Assembly (NCBI RefSeq): GCF_002929225.1
Contig: NZ_PISM01000020.1
Span: 333,513-397,512, forward strand
DNA: 64,000 nt
Source of the DNA: Stutzerimonas kunmingensis
Lineage (GTDB): Bacteria > Pseudomonadota > Gammaproteobacteria > Pseudomonadales > Pseudomonadaceae
Direction of reading: 5' to 3'
Position numbers and translations under genes: made by a program. Positions 27,698 through 35,603 of this stretch are shown here, piece after piece. The number at the start of each line of letters is the position of its first letter. Position 1 is the first letter of the stretch. The notes beneath the pieces were generated by a model that was not told the DNA's origin, did no database searches, and saw only the letters and a program-made list of their open reading frames with translations.

Positions 27698-27862
27698 CTA
27701 GCGAACCGGCACAGGCCCGTTCATGCACTGATAGCCCGGATACTGCGCTTCGGCGGTGACCTTCGCCATCGCCGAACTCGTTGCCTGGACTGTCATGATA
27801 AAGCTGGCGCGCGGGCCTGCGGAGGCGACAACGCGGCGCATGGATACTTGGTAGGTCTTCAT
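27698..27862 (-). CDS. 54-aa basic small protein
   Basis: An ATG at 27862 with AGGG upstream opens a 54-codon frame beginning 'MKTYQVSMRRVVASAGPRAS' and ending in '...MNGPVPVR'. The sequence alternates polar and hydrophobic residues like a single beta-sheet domain and contains one Cys near the C-terminus. It is divergent from the Sel1 operon with dyads B and C in the shared promoter, which supports it being real and co-regulated. Its function is unknown. Confidence 0.55.
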   Translation of the reverse strand: MKTYQVSMRRVVASAGPRASFIMTVQATSSAMAKVTAEAQYPGYQCMNGPVPVR

Positions 27863-27906
27863 ACGGAACCCTCATCGGTGAAGTCCTGCTTACTGTGCAA
27901 GATCCC

Positions 27907-27925
27907 TGCGACGGGTTATGTCGCG
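27907..27925. promoter_or_regulatory. Operator-like dyad B (island A)
   Basis: TGCGACGGGTTATGTCGCG; its complement reads GCGACATAACCCGTCGC, closely matching dyad A (GCGACATAAGTTGTCG). It lies 45 nt upstream of the divergent 54-aa gene and 102 nt before the Sel1 gene. Confidence 0.55.
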
Positions 27926-27961
27926 ATGTCCTGCGGCTGCGGCGGTCCCGCATACGGTGGG

Positions 27962-27982
27962 GTGCGACAGGAGTTGTCGGTC
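27962..27982. promoter_or_regulatory. Operator-like dyad C (island A)
   Basis: TGCGACAGGAGTTGTCG differs from dyad A by only two bases in the spacer. It lies 45 nt before the Sel1 gene, much as dyad A lies before the 442-aa protein gene. Confidence 0.6.
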
Positions 27983-28026
27983 GTCGCGATGACAATCCGG
28001 CCATCAACTCGATGGCTGGAGGTTCC

Positions 28027-28734
28027 ATGTTGCCGATCCTGTCGCTAGCCCTGGCCCATTGGCGCGGCCAAAGCGCAACGCTTGCCGAGCAGCAGCGTTA
28101 TGCCGAATTGCACGAGCGCGCTGCTGCGCCTGACGCATCAGCCGAGGCGCTCAATGAACTGGGTTGTCTCTGGCTGGTAGGCCAGCGGGACGAGTGGCTG
28201 GCTCGCGGATTATTCATTGCAGCGGCGCGATACGGTTCGCTAGAAGCGCTGCTTAACCTTGGCTATGTCCATTGGTATGGCAAGGGCGTGGCGGTGAACG
28301 AGCGCAAGGCGCTGGCTTACTACCAGCGGGCTGCAGAGCGCGGCTCGCTCGACGCCTGCTATGAGATAGGACAGGTTTACGTAGGCTCGGATGAGGAGTA
28401 TTTGCCGGCACCGTGCAGGGTCGCTGCGGACCTGCAGCGCGCCTATCAGTGCTTTCGAACCGCTGCCGAAGGCGGTCATTGCGAAGCGATGTTCGCCCTC
28501 GGTGATCTTCTGCTGGGCTCCGATTCCAGCATCCGGGACGAAGCCAACGGCCTGTACTGGTTGATGTGTGCGGCCGGCCACGGCCAGCCCCTGGCTGCCG
28601 ACCGGCTGGCGCGTTTCTACCTCGACGAGCCGCGCCTGGAAATGCCGGACCCCGGCAACCTCATGGGCGATTTCTGGCGCAACTATCGCATGAGTCGCGA
28701 GGGGCTGGTGACTGACGAAATGGAGAAAGAATGA
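28027..28734 (+). CDS. Sel1-repeat protein
   Basis: 235 aa, starting at ATG 28027 with GGAGG upstream. Several Sel1-like helical repeats are visible: 'ALLNLGYVHWYGKGVAVNER', 'ALAYYQRAAERGSLDACYEI' and 'AYQCFRTAAEGGHCEAMFAL'. Such repeats are protein-interaction scaffolds. There is no signal peptide, so it is probably cytosolic. The stop overlaps the next start as ATGA, so translation is coupled to the phosphatase/ADP-ribosylglycohydrolase fusion and the two products may bind each other. Confidence 0.82.
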   Translation: MLPILSLALAHWRGQSATLAEQQRYAELHERAAAPDASAEALNELGCLWLVGQRDEWLARGLFIAAARYGSLEALLNLGYVHWYGKGVAVNERKALAYYQRAAERGSLDACYEIGQVYVGSDEEYLPAPCRVAADLQRAYQCFRTAAEGGHCEAMFALGDLLLGSDSSIRDEANGLYWLMCAAGHGQPLAADRLARFYLDEPRLEMPDPGNLMGDFWRNYRMSREGLVTDEMEKE

Positions 28735-30572
28735 TGATGGATGCGATCGATATTGCCAGTCTGCTGCGGCCCGTACAGGTAGCGGTTGAGGCAGCGGGTG
28801 AACTAATCCTCCGCGAATGGGAGCGCGAGGGTGGGCCGCGTGGCAGTGGCGACAAGGCTGCGGTGGATGAGGAAATCGAACGGCTGCTTCATAAACAGCT
28901 GATCGGTCTGCTGGACGTCGACTTCTGGGGTGAGGAAACCTGCCAAAGGCTCACCGGCCAGCGATTTTGCTGGGTGGTGGACCCGCACGATGGGACGCGG
29001 GATTTCCTGCTCGGCTTGCCGGGCAGCGCCATCTCCGTGGCCCTGTTGCGCGACGGGCAGCCGGTGCTCGGAGTTGTCTACGCGCCAATCAGCCCAGATC
29101 GGGGCAGAGACTGCATAGCCTGGGCCGAAGGCCTGCCGCACCTACTGCGCAACGACACCGCGCATCCGGTTGATCTGTCCGGCTCACGACTCGAGGCGGG
29201 AGAGATCGTCTGGCTGAGTGCGGCTGCCGCCCGTAAACCTCACGCCAATATTCGCCTATGCGCACCGGCCCGTTTCGTCGCCATGCCGAGCATTGCCTAT
29301 CGGCTGGCCCGAGCGGCTGCTGGCGATGGCGTGGCGGCGGTATCGTTGACCAGCCTGTCGGCACATGACGTGGCTGCCGGGCATGCGCTGCTGATCGGAG
29401 CGGGTGGCGTGCTGCTCCACCAGAGCGGACGACCGCTGGGTTATCGAAACATGAACCTGGTGTGCATCCGCTGTTTCGGCGGTGCCGCAGCGGCCTGTGC
29501 CGCCCTTGCCGGCCGCCCCTGGAGCCAGGCCCTCGAGGAATGCAACGAGGCGCAGCGCAGCCTGCCGATGTCGCCGGTGTTTCCTCCAGTCCAGCGGCTT
29601 CAGCGCGCATTTGGTTGCCTGGCGGCGATGCTCATCGGCGACAATCTGGGCGCGCAGGTCGAGTTCATGAGCGCGGCCGAGATCGCCGAGCGTTTTGCGT
29701 CCGAGGCCCTGACGATGGAAGACGGCGGCACTTGGAAGATTCAGGCTGGGCAACCCACTGACGATGGGGAGCTTGCGCTAACGCTGGCGAGATCATTGGT
29801 GGAGCAGGGCGGCTTTAGCGCAACGGACGTCGCGCAGCGCTATGTGGCCTGGCTTCGCTCCGAGCCCTTCGATGTAGGCAACACCACCCGCCAGGCCTTG
29901 CTTGGGCCGCTTCGTCAGCCGGCATTGGCGGTTGACGAGGCCTGTCGAGCGCATGCCTCTGTAAGCAGCCAGGCTAACGGTGCATTGATGCGGGTCGCGC
30001 CGATCGGGATTGCCGCTCATGGTCGTCCGTCGCTGGCGGCGTGCTGGGCCAGGCAGGATGCACTGCTCACCCATCCACATGGCGTCTGCCAGGAGGCGAA
30101 CGCGGCCTACGCAGCAGCGATCGCAGTGGGCGTATCGGGTGCGAATCGCCAGGCGATGTTGGACGCGGCGTTAGCCGTTCTCTTGCCGACGACGGAGGGA
30201 GATGTTGTAAGGAAAGTGCTAGTAGCTGCGGCAGCCGGCGAGCGGCCCGCCGATTATCAGCACCAGATGGGCTGGGTGCTTATAGCGCTGCAGAATGCCT
30301 TCTACCATCTGCTGGCCGGCAACACTGTCGGCTATGCGCTGAACGAAACGATCCGGCAAGGCGGTGACACCGACACGAATGCCTGCATTGCTGGAGCGCT
30401 GATAGGCGCTGCCGACGGTATCGCTAATCTCGAATGGTCACAGCTCGGTGCATTGGTCTCATGCCGCGCACATCCGCAGTCGCTGCGACCGCGACCAATC
30501 ACTTGCTGGCCGGACGATGCTGGCATGCTCGCCCAGCGGCTGCTTGTGCTGGATGTTGACGGCTCATGCTAA
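28731..30572 (+). CDS. Inositol-monophosphatase/CysQ-like domain fused to an ADP-ribosylglycohydrolase
   Basis: 613 aa with two enzyme halves. Residues about 1-265 are an IMPase/CysQ fold: GEE at 67-69 and 'WVVDPHDGTRDF' (Asp84, Asp87) keep the metal ligands; the later motif reads 'AHDVAAGHALL', with His where the family usually has Trp. Residues about 285-600 are a DraG-type ADP-ribosylglycohydrolase: 'GCLAAMLIGDNLGAQVEF', TDDGELAL at about 343-350, 'NGALMRVAPIGI', and GGDTDTNACIAGAL at about 544. All Mg-binding Asp/Thr positions look intact. Expected reactions are release of ADP-ribose from a modified target and cleavage of a phosphorylated nucleotide or sugar product. The start overlaps the Sel1 stop, and its own stop overlaps the next gene by 7 nt. 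Confidence 0.88.
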   Translation: MMMDAIDIASLLRPVQVAVEAAGELILREWEREGGPRGSGDKAAVDEEIERLLHKQLIGLLDVDFWGEETCQRLTGQRFCWVVDPHDGTRDFLLGLPGSAISVALLRDGQPVLGVVYAPISPDRGRDCIAWAEGLPHLLRNDTAHPVDLSGSRLEAGEIVWLSAAAARKPHANIRLCAPARFVAMPSIAYRLARAAAGDGVAAVSLTSLSAHDVAAGHALLIGAGGVLLHQSGRPLGYRNMNLVCIRCFGGAAAACAALAGRPWSQALEECNEAQRSLPMSPVFPPVQRLQRAFGCLAAMLIGDNLGAQVEFMSAAEIAERFASEALTMEDGGTWKIQAGQPTDDGELALTLARSLVEQGGFSATDVAQRYVAWLRSEPFDVGNTTRQALLGPLRQPALAVDEACRAHASVSSQANGALMRVAPIGIAAHGRPSLAACWARQDALLTHPHGVCQEANAAYAAAIAVGVSGANRQAMLDAALAVLLPTTEGDVVRKVLVAAAAGERPADYQHQMGWVLIALQNAFYHLLAGNTVGYALNETIRQGGDTDTNACIAGALIGAADGIANLEWSQLGALVSCRAHPQSLRPRPITCWPDDAGMLAQRLLVLDVDGSC

Positions 30573-31204
30573 AAGTCGTTGACCTGGCGGGGAGCAGTCC
30601 GCGCTTTACAACTCACTGCTTCGGACGCAAACACAGAGAGTGCACCGTGGCGGTCGAGCTGCGGCTCGAGCCTGATGTGCCAAGCGGCCTACGGCTGCTG
30701 ATGGAGGTATCGGCCCTCCAGGCCTGGCCAGACGGGGAGCGCGTGACTCGGCTGACTATTGTTACGACCGATCAATCGGCTGCCGGCCAGCTTCTTGCGG
30801 CGCACCAGCTGCTCGAAGCCAGCGTGGTTGGCAACGGGCCGGTGCCGTTGCTGGTGGACGATTACGTGCAGGTGTTCGACGGTGTGGCCGGCGGGCAACT
30901 GACAGTTGAGATACAGCCGCTTGGCTGGAGCGTCCGGAGCGCCTTGCCTTACCAGCGGCTGGTGGCAGTGGTCTTTGCCCCTGTCGAGCTGGCATATGAC
31001 GAATACCTGGCGGTGGCGCTTGGCTTGCAGGCTCGCCTGCCAGAGGGCGCGCCCTTCAAGGCCGGTATGATCCATCGGCCATTGCAGCAGCCGATGTTGT
31101 TTCTGCTTGGCCAGCGCGCTCAGGGTCAGCCATCCATCAGCGATGGATGCCACAACCGGGCGCCTGACGGGCTGGAACGCATGAGTGGCATGTCTGTTTC
31201 CTAA
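30566..31204 (+). CDS. Unknown protein coupled to the ADP-ribosylglycohydrolase fusion
   Basis: 212 aa. The ATG lies inside the last codons of the preceding gene, a strong sign of co-translation. The protein is mixed alpha/beta ('LIVVTTDQSAAG'-like segments near the middle, 'PLLVDDYVQVFDGVAGG') with no signal peptide and no motif I recognise. The final 40 residues look disordered. As the last gene of the Sel1/fusion operon it is a good candidate for the effector or its partner. It converges on a minus-strand gene with overlapping stop codons. Confidence 0.65.
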   Translation: MLKVVDLAGSSPRFTTHCFGRKHRECTVAVELRLEPDVPSGLRLLMEVSALQAWPDGERVTRLTIVTTDQSAAGQLLAAHQLLEASVVGNGPVPLLVDDYVQVFDGVAGGQLTVEIQPLGWSVRSALPYQRLVAVVFAPVELAYDEYLAVALGLQARLPEGAPFKAGMIHRPLQQPMLFLLGQRAQGQPSISDGCHNRAPDGLERMSGMSVS

Positions 31205-31830
31205 GCGCTGAAAGCCTCTCCGAGTAAGCCAAGCCGGTGGCTGGCAAGCGTGCGCCACTCATCAAGGGCTGCCTCGATAGCCGCTTTGTCTACCAGATCG
31301 TCGAGCGCTATCGCCTTGGTAAAACAGCGGTAGCCAGGCAAATCAGTGCCATTCACTTCGCCGTCCTCGGGGTAACCGATGCCCTTCCAGACGTTGCCAT
31401 ACCAGTCGCAGGGTTTGGCGGCGGGTAGGTCGCAGACCACCACCGATAACACCAGCTCGCTGCGGGTTTGCTCGACTGGCTCGGGACTGAACTGCCCGCT
31501 GTACTGGTCGAACCCTGTATCGCTGCGAACCCAGGCGCCAAACATCAAATCGCCCGGACGGTGATTGTCCCAAGGTGCTTCCTGGCCGTTGTTCTTCAGC
31601 CAAATTGCCGACAGGTCATAGAACGGTAGGTAGCGCCGACCGCTGTTGTCACGTTTCTCCAGCCCATCAAGCCCCTGCGGCAACGGATACACATATTGGT
31701 GGTGGTAAGCAGAGGCGCCAAGCTGCTCGCGGATATAGCCCAACAGCTCGAACATGCGCTGCTGATAATCGGCCAACAGGCGATAGGCCTTGCGTACATC
31801 CAGCAAGGCGTCTTGCAAGGGGGCGGTCAT
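31201..31830 (-). CDS. Unknown partner of a PD-(D/E)XK protein
   Basis: 209 aa from ATG 31830, which overlaps the stop of the upstream gene by 4 nt. Residues about 5-35 are predicted helical ('VRKAYRLLADYQQRMFELLG'), followed by an alpha/beta region with 'GRRYLPFYDLSAIWLK' and 'PCDWYGNVWKGIGYP'. I do not recognise a family. The coupling to a putative nuclease suggests a two-protein complex, possibly sensor plus nuclease, as an inference only. Confidence 0.65.
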   Translation of the reverse strand: MTAPLQDALLDVRKAYRLLADYQQRMFELLGYIREQLGASAYHHQYVYPLPQGLDGLEKRDNSGRRYLPFYDLSAIWLKNNGQEAPWDNHRPGDLMFGAWVRSDTGFDQYSGQFSPEPVEQTRSELVLSVVVCDLPAAKPCDWYGNVWKGIGYPEDGEVNGTDLPGYRCFTKAIALDDLVDKAAIEAALDEWRTLASHRLGLLGEAFSA

Positions 31831-32531
31831 TTCAGACTCCAGGCGGCGAATGTGCCGGGGCGGGTGTTGAGTGCGACTGGCCGCAGATCGGCGAGCCAGC
31901 GCATCGGGTGTGTGCGTAAGCCATGCCAGGCGTAGCACTTGGCGATATCGTCCAACAGACGCAGGCAGCCTGGGGGCGAATCGGGCGGCAAGTGCGTTTC
32001 CAGCGCCTGATACAGCTGTTGCCAGCTCGCGCAGACCAGTTTGAAGCGGCTAGCGCTGCCATCGGGCAAAAAGGGCAGCACCTCCGACAGCAGTCGCTGG
32101 CGGCCCGCTTCGCCGTAATCGTTCAGGCCGCCCAGTGTGAGCAGGATACAGGGGTCTGAGAGAACGTTTTGTTGCCAGCCGGACAGAAGTTCATTAGCCA
32201 ATTGAGTGGCCAGTTGCTGGCGCGCATTGTCGTGCCGCTTGGCTTCCACCAGCACCGTGGAGCTATTGCCCTGCAACAGCACGTCAGGTTCGACGCGGGT
32301 ACCGTCTGGCAGGTACCACGATGGCCAATAGTCGATGCGCTGCAGAGGGCCAAAGGGTTCGCCCAGCAGATCGCTGAGCACCAAGGACAGCAGGTTTTCA
32401 GGCAAGTAGCTCAAGCGCTCAAATACGCTGGCAGTCAGCACGTCCTCAGCCCCCTCGGCCTCCTCTAGTGCCATCTGCTGGCTATGCAAACCGGTGCCGC
32501 GCTTCTTGCCGGCCAGTACTGCGTTAAGCAT
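31827..32531 (-). CDS. PD-(D/E)XK nuclease-fold protein
   Basis: 234 aa. 'RVEPDVLLQGNSSTVLVEAK' at about 79-98 is the PD-(D/E)XK signature: Asp83 then Glu96-x-Lys98, with an upstream helical region ('SVFERLSYLPENLLSLVLSD') that could carry the first acidic residue. This fold is typical of restriction-like nucleases, though some members are inactive. It begins just inside the right border of island A and runs towards the ADP-ribosylglycohydrolase operon, with a coupled second gene. Confidence 0.7.
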   Translation of the reverse strand: MLNAVLAGKKRGTGLHSQQMALEEAEGAEDVLTASVFERLSYLPENLLSLVLSDLLGEPFGPLQRIDYWPSWYLPDGTRVEPDVLLQGNSSTVLVEAKRHDNARQQLATQLANELLSGWQQNVLSDPCILLTLGGLNDYGEAGRQRLLSEVLPFLPDGSASRFKLVCASWQQLYQALETHLPPDSPPGCLRLLDDIAKCYAWHGLRTHPMRWLADLRPVALNTRPGTFAAWSLK

Positions 32532-32611
32532 GGTCAGGTTCCGCCTGTTCCGGCACTTTTGTCTTTAACGTGTTCTTCCGATCCGGAGCTAGCCGGTGAT
32601 AGTTCACCGCA

Positions 32612-32675
32612 AAAACGATAAAGGCCCGCATTTCTGCGAGCCTTTAAATCGTGGTGCCGGCACCAGGAGTCGAAC
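32612..32675 (-). repeat. Island junction between islands A and B (att-like site 2)
   Basis: The terminator-like sequence of site 1 recurs almost unchanged (32612-32654) and runs directly into TGGTGCCGGCACCAGGAGTC at 32652-32671, continuing as GAAC to 32675. That is the complement of the CCA end and T-arm of tRNA-Thr. After GAAC the match to the fuller copy at 55978 stops. Confidence 0.75.
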
Positions 32676-32703
32676 AGTAGGCATCTAGGGCCCACAGAAT
32701 CAT

Positions 32704-32755
32704 CGCGTGCGTATATTTTGATCGGGTGCGTATACCTAAACGTATACCCATAGCC
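32704..32755 (+). pseudogene. Remnant of a P4-type integrase promoter and start
   Basis: GCGTATATTTTGA, then CGTATACCCATAGCC, repeats in the same order the region ahead of the intact integrase (minus strand, 55870-55812: GGTATATTTTGAATTCG ... CGTATACCCATGGC). Here the ATG is ATA and no open frame follows. It looks like the decayed integrase gene of an older island next to att site 2. Confidence 0.5.
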
Positions 32756-32910
32756 CACTTTGCCGCTGTGCTTCTATGTGGCGAACCGTAAGCAACTGCC
32801 GAGTTAGCAGTCGGCTATCCCGTTAGGCAACAGAAAATGCCGCAATGCGGCTTCTCGCCTGATGTCGATGCTCAGATCGTGAGTGCAGCCGTAAGCCGCG
32901 TTAGTGAGCG

Positions 32911-33849
32911 TTATGGTTTGGGCGTTGGCTTCACGAAAAGCAGCTCCTGGCCACGGTTAAGCACGACAGGGATGCCTGCTTGATTATGCTCGTACTCGGG
33001 GCCTAAATAGATAAATGCCCAGTCGGGTAACGCTGTCGAGAGACGACGATAAAACGCTGCGTGATCGAAACCCGACAGCGGTTCGGTCTTCACGCGATGC
33101 CAATGGCCGGAAACCGCGCCTTTTTCGTCATATTCCTCCACGACTTTGTGCAGCACGACTCCGCCCAAGCCTCGCAATCGGTATGAGCTGCCGTCGCCGT
33201 CCCGTATGAAAGGCGGCGTATCAACCCGGACCATCTTGGCATCGAACGACTTTGTTGGACGTTCGGAGCTGGATAGGCTGCCACGGATCACGCAGGACCA
33301 ATCCTCACACAACGGCCCATCCACTCGGAGCATTCGGTAGCTTGATTCCGCGCCGAAAACCGCTTTGTCTGACCATTCGTATGGTTTGGTCCGGTAGTCG
33401 GCAGGCAGTGATTCAGCTACGGCTTGCTCGATGATTGCAGTCAGCTTCTGCTGAGCATCCAGCGCGTCGCGGGCGAGGCTTTGAGGCATCCAGACCGGCA
33501 TCCACATGCCGTGCCTTGGCAGGTAGGTTTGGTCGTTGAAAAGCTCAAGCACGAAGAAGGCTGACATTGCAGAGTTCGGTACGCCTGGCAGCGGCGTGGC
33601 GCGTCCTAGCAGATGTTCGCGGAGCAGGAGTGCGTTCAGGGTATCGGCTGTGAGGCCTCCCGAGTTGGGCGTCGCTTCCAATTCGACTTCTGCGTCCTTC
33701 AAGCCCGCTGAGTAGCCGTTGGCTTTCATCACCTGTAGCGCCAGGGAGTCGGAATTTGCCCTGTCCGTTTTCGTCGGCGATACGGCGGGCGTCCCTGCGC
33801 AACCGGCCATAACTAGCCCGCAGGCCATTAGCAAGATGGCTTTATTCAT
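32911..33849 (-). CDS. Putative lipoprotein of unknown function
   Basis: 312 aa. A lipobox LVMAGC ends at Cys17 after a short hydrophobic leader, so the mature protein is probably lipid-anchored. The body has 'YRTKPYEWSDKAVFGAESSY' and 'WAFIYLGPEYEHNQ' but no family I recognise. It is monocistronic, on the minus strand, at the left edge of island B. Confidence 0.78.
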   Translation of the reverse strand: MNKAILLMACGLVMAGCAGTPAVSPTKTDRANSDSLALQVMKANGYSAGLKDAEVELEATPNSGGLTADTLNALLLREHLLGRATPLPGVPNSAMSAFFVLELFNDQTYLPRHGMWMPVWMPQSLARDALDAQQKLTAIIEQAVAESLPADYRTKPYEWSDKAVFGAESSYRMLRVDGPLCEDWSCVIRGSLSSSERPTKSFDAKMVRVDTPPFIRDGDGSSYRLRGLGGVVLHKVVEEYDEKGAVSGHWHRVKTEPLSGFDHAAFYRRLSTALPDWAFIYLGPEYEHNQAGIPVVLNRGQELLFVKPTPKP

Positions 33850-34011
33850 TTCTCATCCCTAATAGATCGTGGCGTGATCGGAGTGCAGCACTATCGCTGC
33901 CTGAGTGATGTCCAGATGATATCACTGCAAAGGCTTGCGTGAAGGGTTCTGAGGCTCTTGCTTCTTCGCTTACGTGGGTAATTATCTGCTCGGACTTAAG
34001 AGGGATAAAAC

Positions 34012-34221
34012 GTGCAAGAGTTTTCATCAAAGTTACGAGAGCTATTGGTAATGGCTGAGCAAGCGCCCGGCTTCTATGAGGTCGAGATTACTTTCTCCAT
34101 CCGTTTGCAAGAGGGCAGCGAAAGTTATTATCTACGTTTAATGTCGGATGCAGACAAGGTGGCTCTGCCTGGCTCGGCGCCATCGCCCGGCAGTGCGGAA
34201 AAAATAGCGGGCTGGTTTTAG
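34012..34221 (+). CDS. Small protein of unknown function
   Basis: 69 aa from a GTG with AGAGGGA 6 nt upstream. The sequence includes 'GFYEVEITFSIRLQEGSESY' and no recognisable motif. It precedes the 109-aa gene by 10 nt on the same strand, so the pair is probably an operon. Local sequence is more AT-rich than the core genes, as for acquired DNA. Confidence 0.5.
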   Translation: MQEFSSKLRELLVMAEQAPGFYEVEITFSIRLQEGSESYYLRLMSDADKVALPGSAPSPGSAEKIAGWF

Positions 34222-34231
34222 GAGTTTTTAG

Positions 34232-34561
34232 ATGCTTGGATTTTTTCGAAGGCTGCTTAGCGCGCGGCAAACAAACGATGGGTATATCACTATCATCTAC
34301 CCGGTTAAAAACGAAGGGGTGGTTATTAATGACACGCTCTCTGCTGCGTTTTACGACAGCCTACAGTGCAATGTAGTTTCCGCTGGCTCCGCTGTGGATT
34401 CGGCCTCTTGCATAGAAGTTAATGGCTGGAGCTTTGTGGATGTAAATTGTCAATTTGATGCTCAGCCGACGTTTTGCATTAATCCGGCTACTGGGTTGCC
34501 GATGGTTGATGATTTTGTTGACGTGGGCGGCAATGTTTTCGGCTTTTCCTCCGATTTATAG
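34232..34561 (+). CDS. Hypothetical 109-aa protein
   Basis: ATG with AGGAG 8 nt upstream. The sequence 'GYITIIYPVKNEGVVINDTL' and a Cys/Val-rich C-terminal half suggest a small beta-rich domain. I cannot name a family. It is paired with the 69-aa gene just upstream; a small immunity- or antitoxin-type role is possible from size and context only. Confidence 0.5.
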   Translation: MLGFFRRLLSARQTNDGYITIIYPVKNEGVVINDTLSAAFYDSLQCNVVSAGSAVDSASCIEVNGWSFVDVNCQFDAQPTFCINPATGLPMVDDFVDVGGNVFGFSSDL

Positions 34562-34651
34562 TGCGATTGCGGACGGTTTAGAGTGGTCGCGATTTGTGTT
34601 GTTTTCTAGCTGTGGATTGCATGGGCGCTCTAGTTGAGCTCGTCGATTCTT

Positions 34652-35221
34652 CTAGTACGTTATGCAATCTGTGCAAGGCTCGTCGCAATCACAGCTGAAG
34701 TTGTCAGCTACCATGATGTCTTCCCATTTCAAACGCTTGCGCTCACGCTTACAGTGATCCCCTATTAGCCTCATTTGAGGAATTGAATTTAGGGCCTCAG
34801 AGATTTTCGAGACATGCTGGCAAAGCTTTCGCACCTTTTCGAATGCGTCCTCTGCATCTTTGATCGCCCTGGACTCTGCAGCTGAGCATTTTTTAAATTT
34901 GCTGGCGGGAATTCTTAGTAGCCCCTCGCTTCGAATTCCTTCCGAGTAGCACTGGTCTCCGTACCGTCCTTTGTAGGCGAACCACTCCACGTATGCGCCG
35001 CTTACTGTGTCTTTAATGCGAACATCGTGAACCCAAGCGCCCCCTTTTTTTATATTCTTCTGATATTCCTCGCGCGCCTTTCGGTACGTATATTGAATAT
35101 TTGAGGCTTCCTCCCTTGCGAGCGCCGCCAACGAATCACGCACATCGCGCAGATAAGGAAAGTCTCTTTCTATCAGCTTGGGCAGTTCACGCCCAAGCTG
35201 ACTTTCCCGGTTATCTGCCAT
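34652..35221 (-). CDS. Hypothetical protein with cysteine-rich C-terminus
   Basis: 189 aa. It is helical and charged through the first half ('SNIQYTYRKAREEYQKNIKK'), then has several cysteines, ending 'NFSCDCDEPCTDCITY'; the C-terminal CxC...CxxC set could bind metal. No family is recognised. Its start overlaps the end of the 130-aa gene upstream by 11 nt, so the two are translationally linked. Confidence 0.6.
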   Translation of the reverse strand: MADNRESQLGRELPKLIERDFPYLRDVRDSLAALAREEASNIQYTYRKAREEYQKNIKKGGAWVHDVRIKDTVSGAYVEWFAYKGRYGDQCYSEGIRSEGLLRIPASKFKKCSAAESRAIKDAEDAFEKVRKLCQHVSKISEALNSIPQMRLIGDHCKRERKRLKWEDIMVADNFSCDCDEPCTDCITY

Positions 35222-35603
35222 GGCTAGAACTTGCTGAATCGTTAAAACTTAAAATAGCGTTGATGGCCGCATCTATGATTCTTAGTTGCTCACGCAGTGG
35301 CTGCATCTGCTCTTCTACATCCAGAAAAATCTCTACCTCTTCGTCGCTCATGTTGAAGCAAAATTCGCACATCAACGCCTCGATTGGCGAGGTAGCCAAC
35401 TCGATTACCAATTCGTTTTCGGAGTTTTTTGGCAGCCACGTTACAAACGACTGGCCATCAAGTACTGCCAACACAGGGCGGATCTCCTTGTAACTGGAAT
35501 TGTTGATCATGTAAGCGTCACGGAGTTCAGATACCTCCTGCAGGATTTTGTGCTTTGCACCTTCCAGGCATTCTAAGTCGATTTGGAAGAAGTTCTTGGT
35601 CAT
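35211..35603 (-). CDS. Hypothetical 130-aa protein
   Basis: The protein is acidic, with 'FFQIDLECLEGAKHKILQEV' at the N-terminus and a helical C-terminal half ('MSDEEVEIFLDVEEQMQPLR'). No signal peptide, membrane segment or known motif. It is the first gene of a two-gene minus-strand unit with the Cys-rich protein. Confidence 0.6.
   Translation of the reverse strand: MTKNFFQIDLECLEGAKHKILQEVSELRDAYMINNSSYKEIRPVLAVLDGQSFVTWLPKNSENELVIELATSPIEALMCEFCFNMSDEEVEIFLDVEEQMQPLREQLRIIDAAINAILSFNDSASSSHGR

Larger units (their letters stand above)
32532..32910. other. Junction of islands A and B
   Basis: 379 bp without a gene. It contains a terminator-like repeat and 24 nt of the tRNA-Thr 3' end (32612-32675), then a degraded copy of the integrase promoter region (32704-32755). 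I see nothing else of note. Confidence 0.6.
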
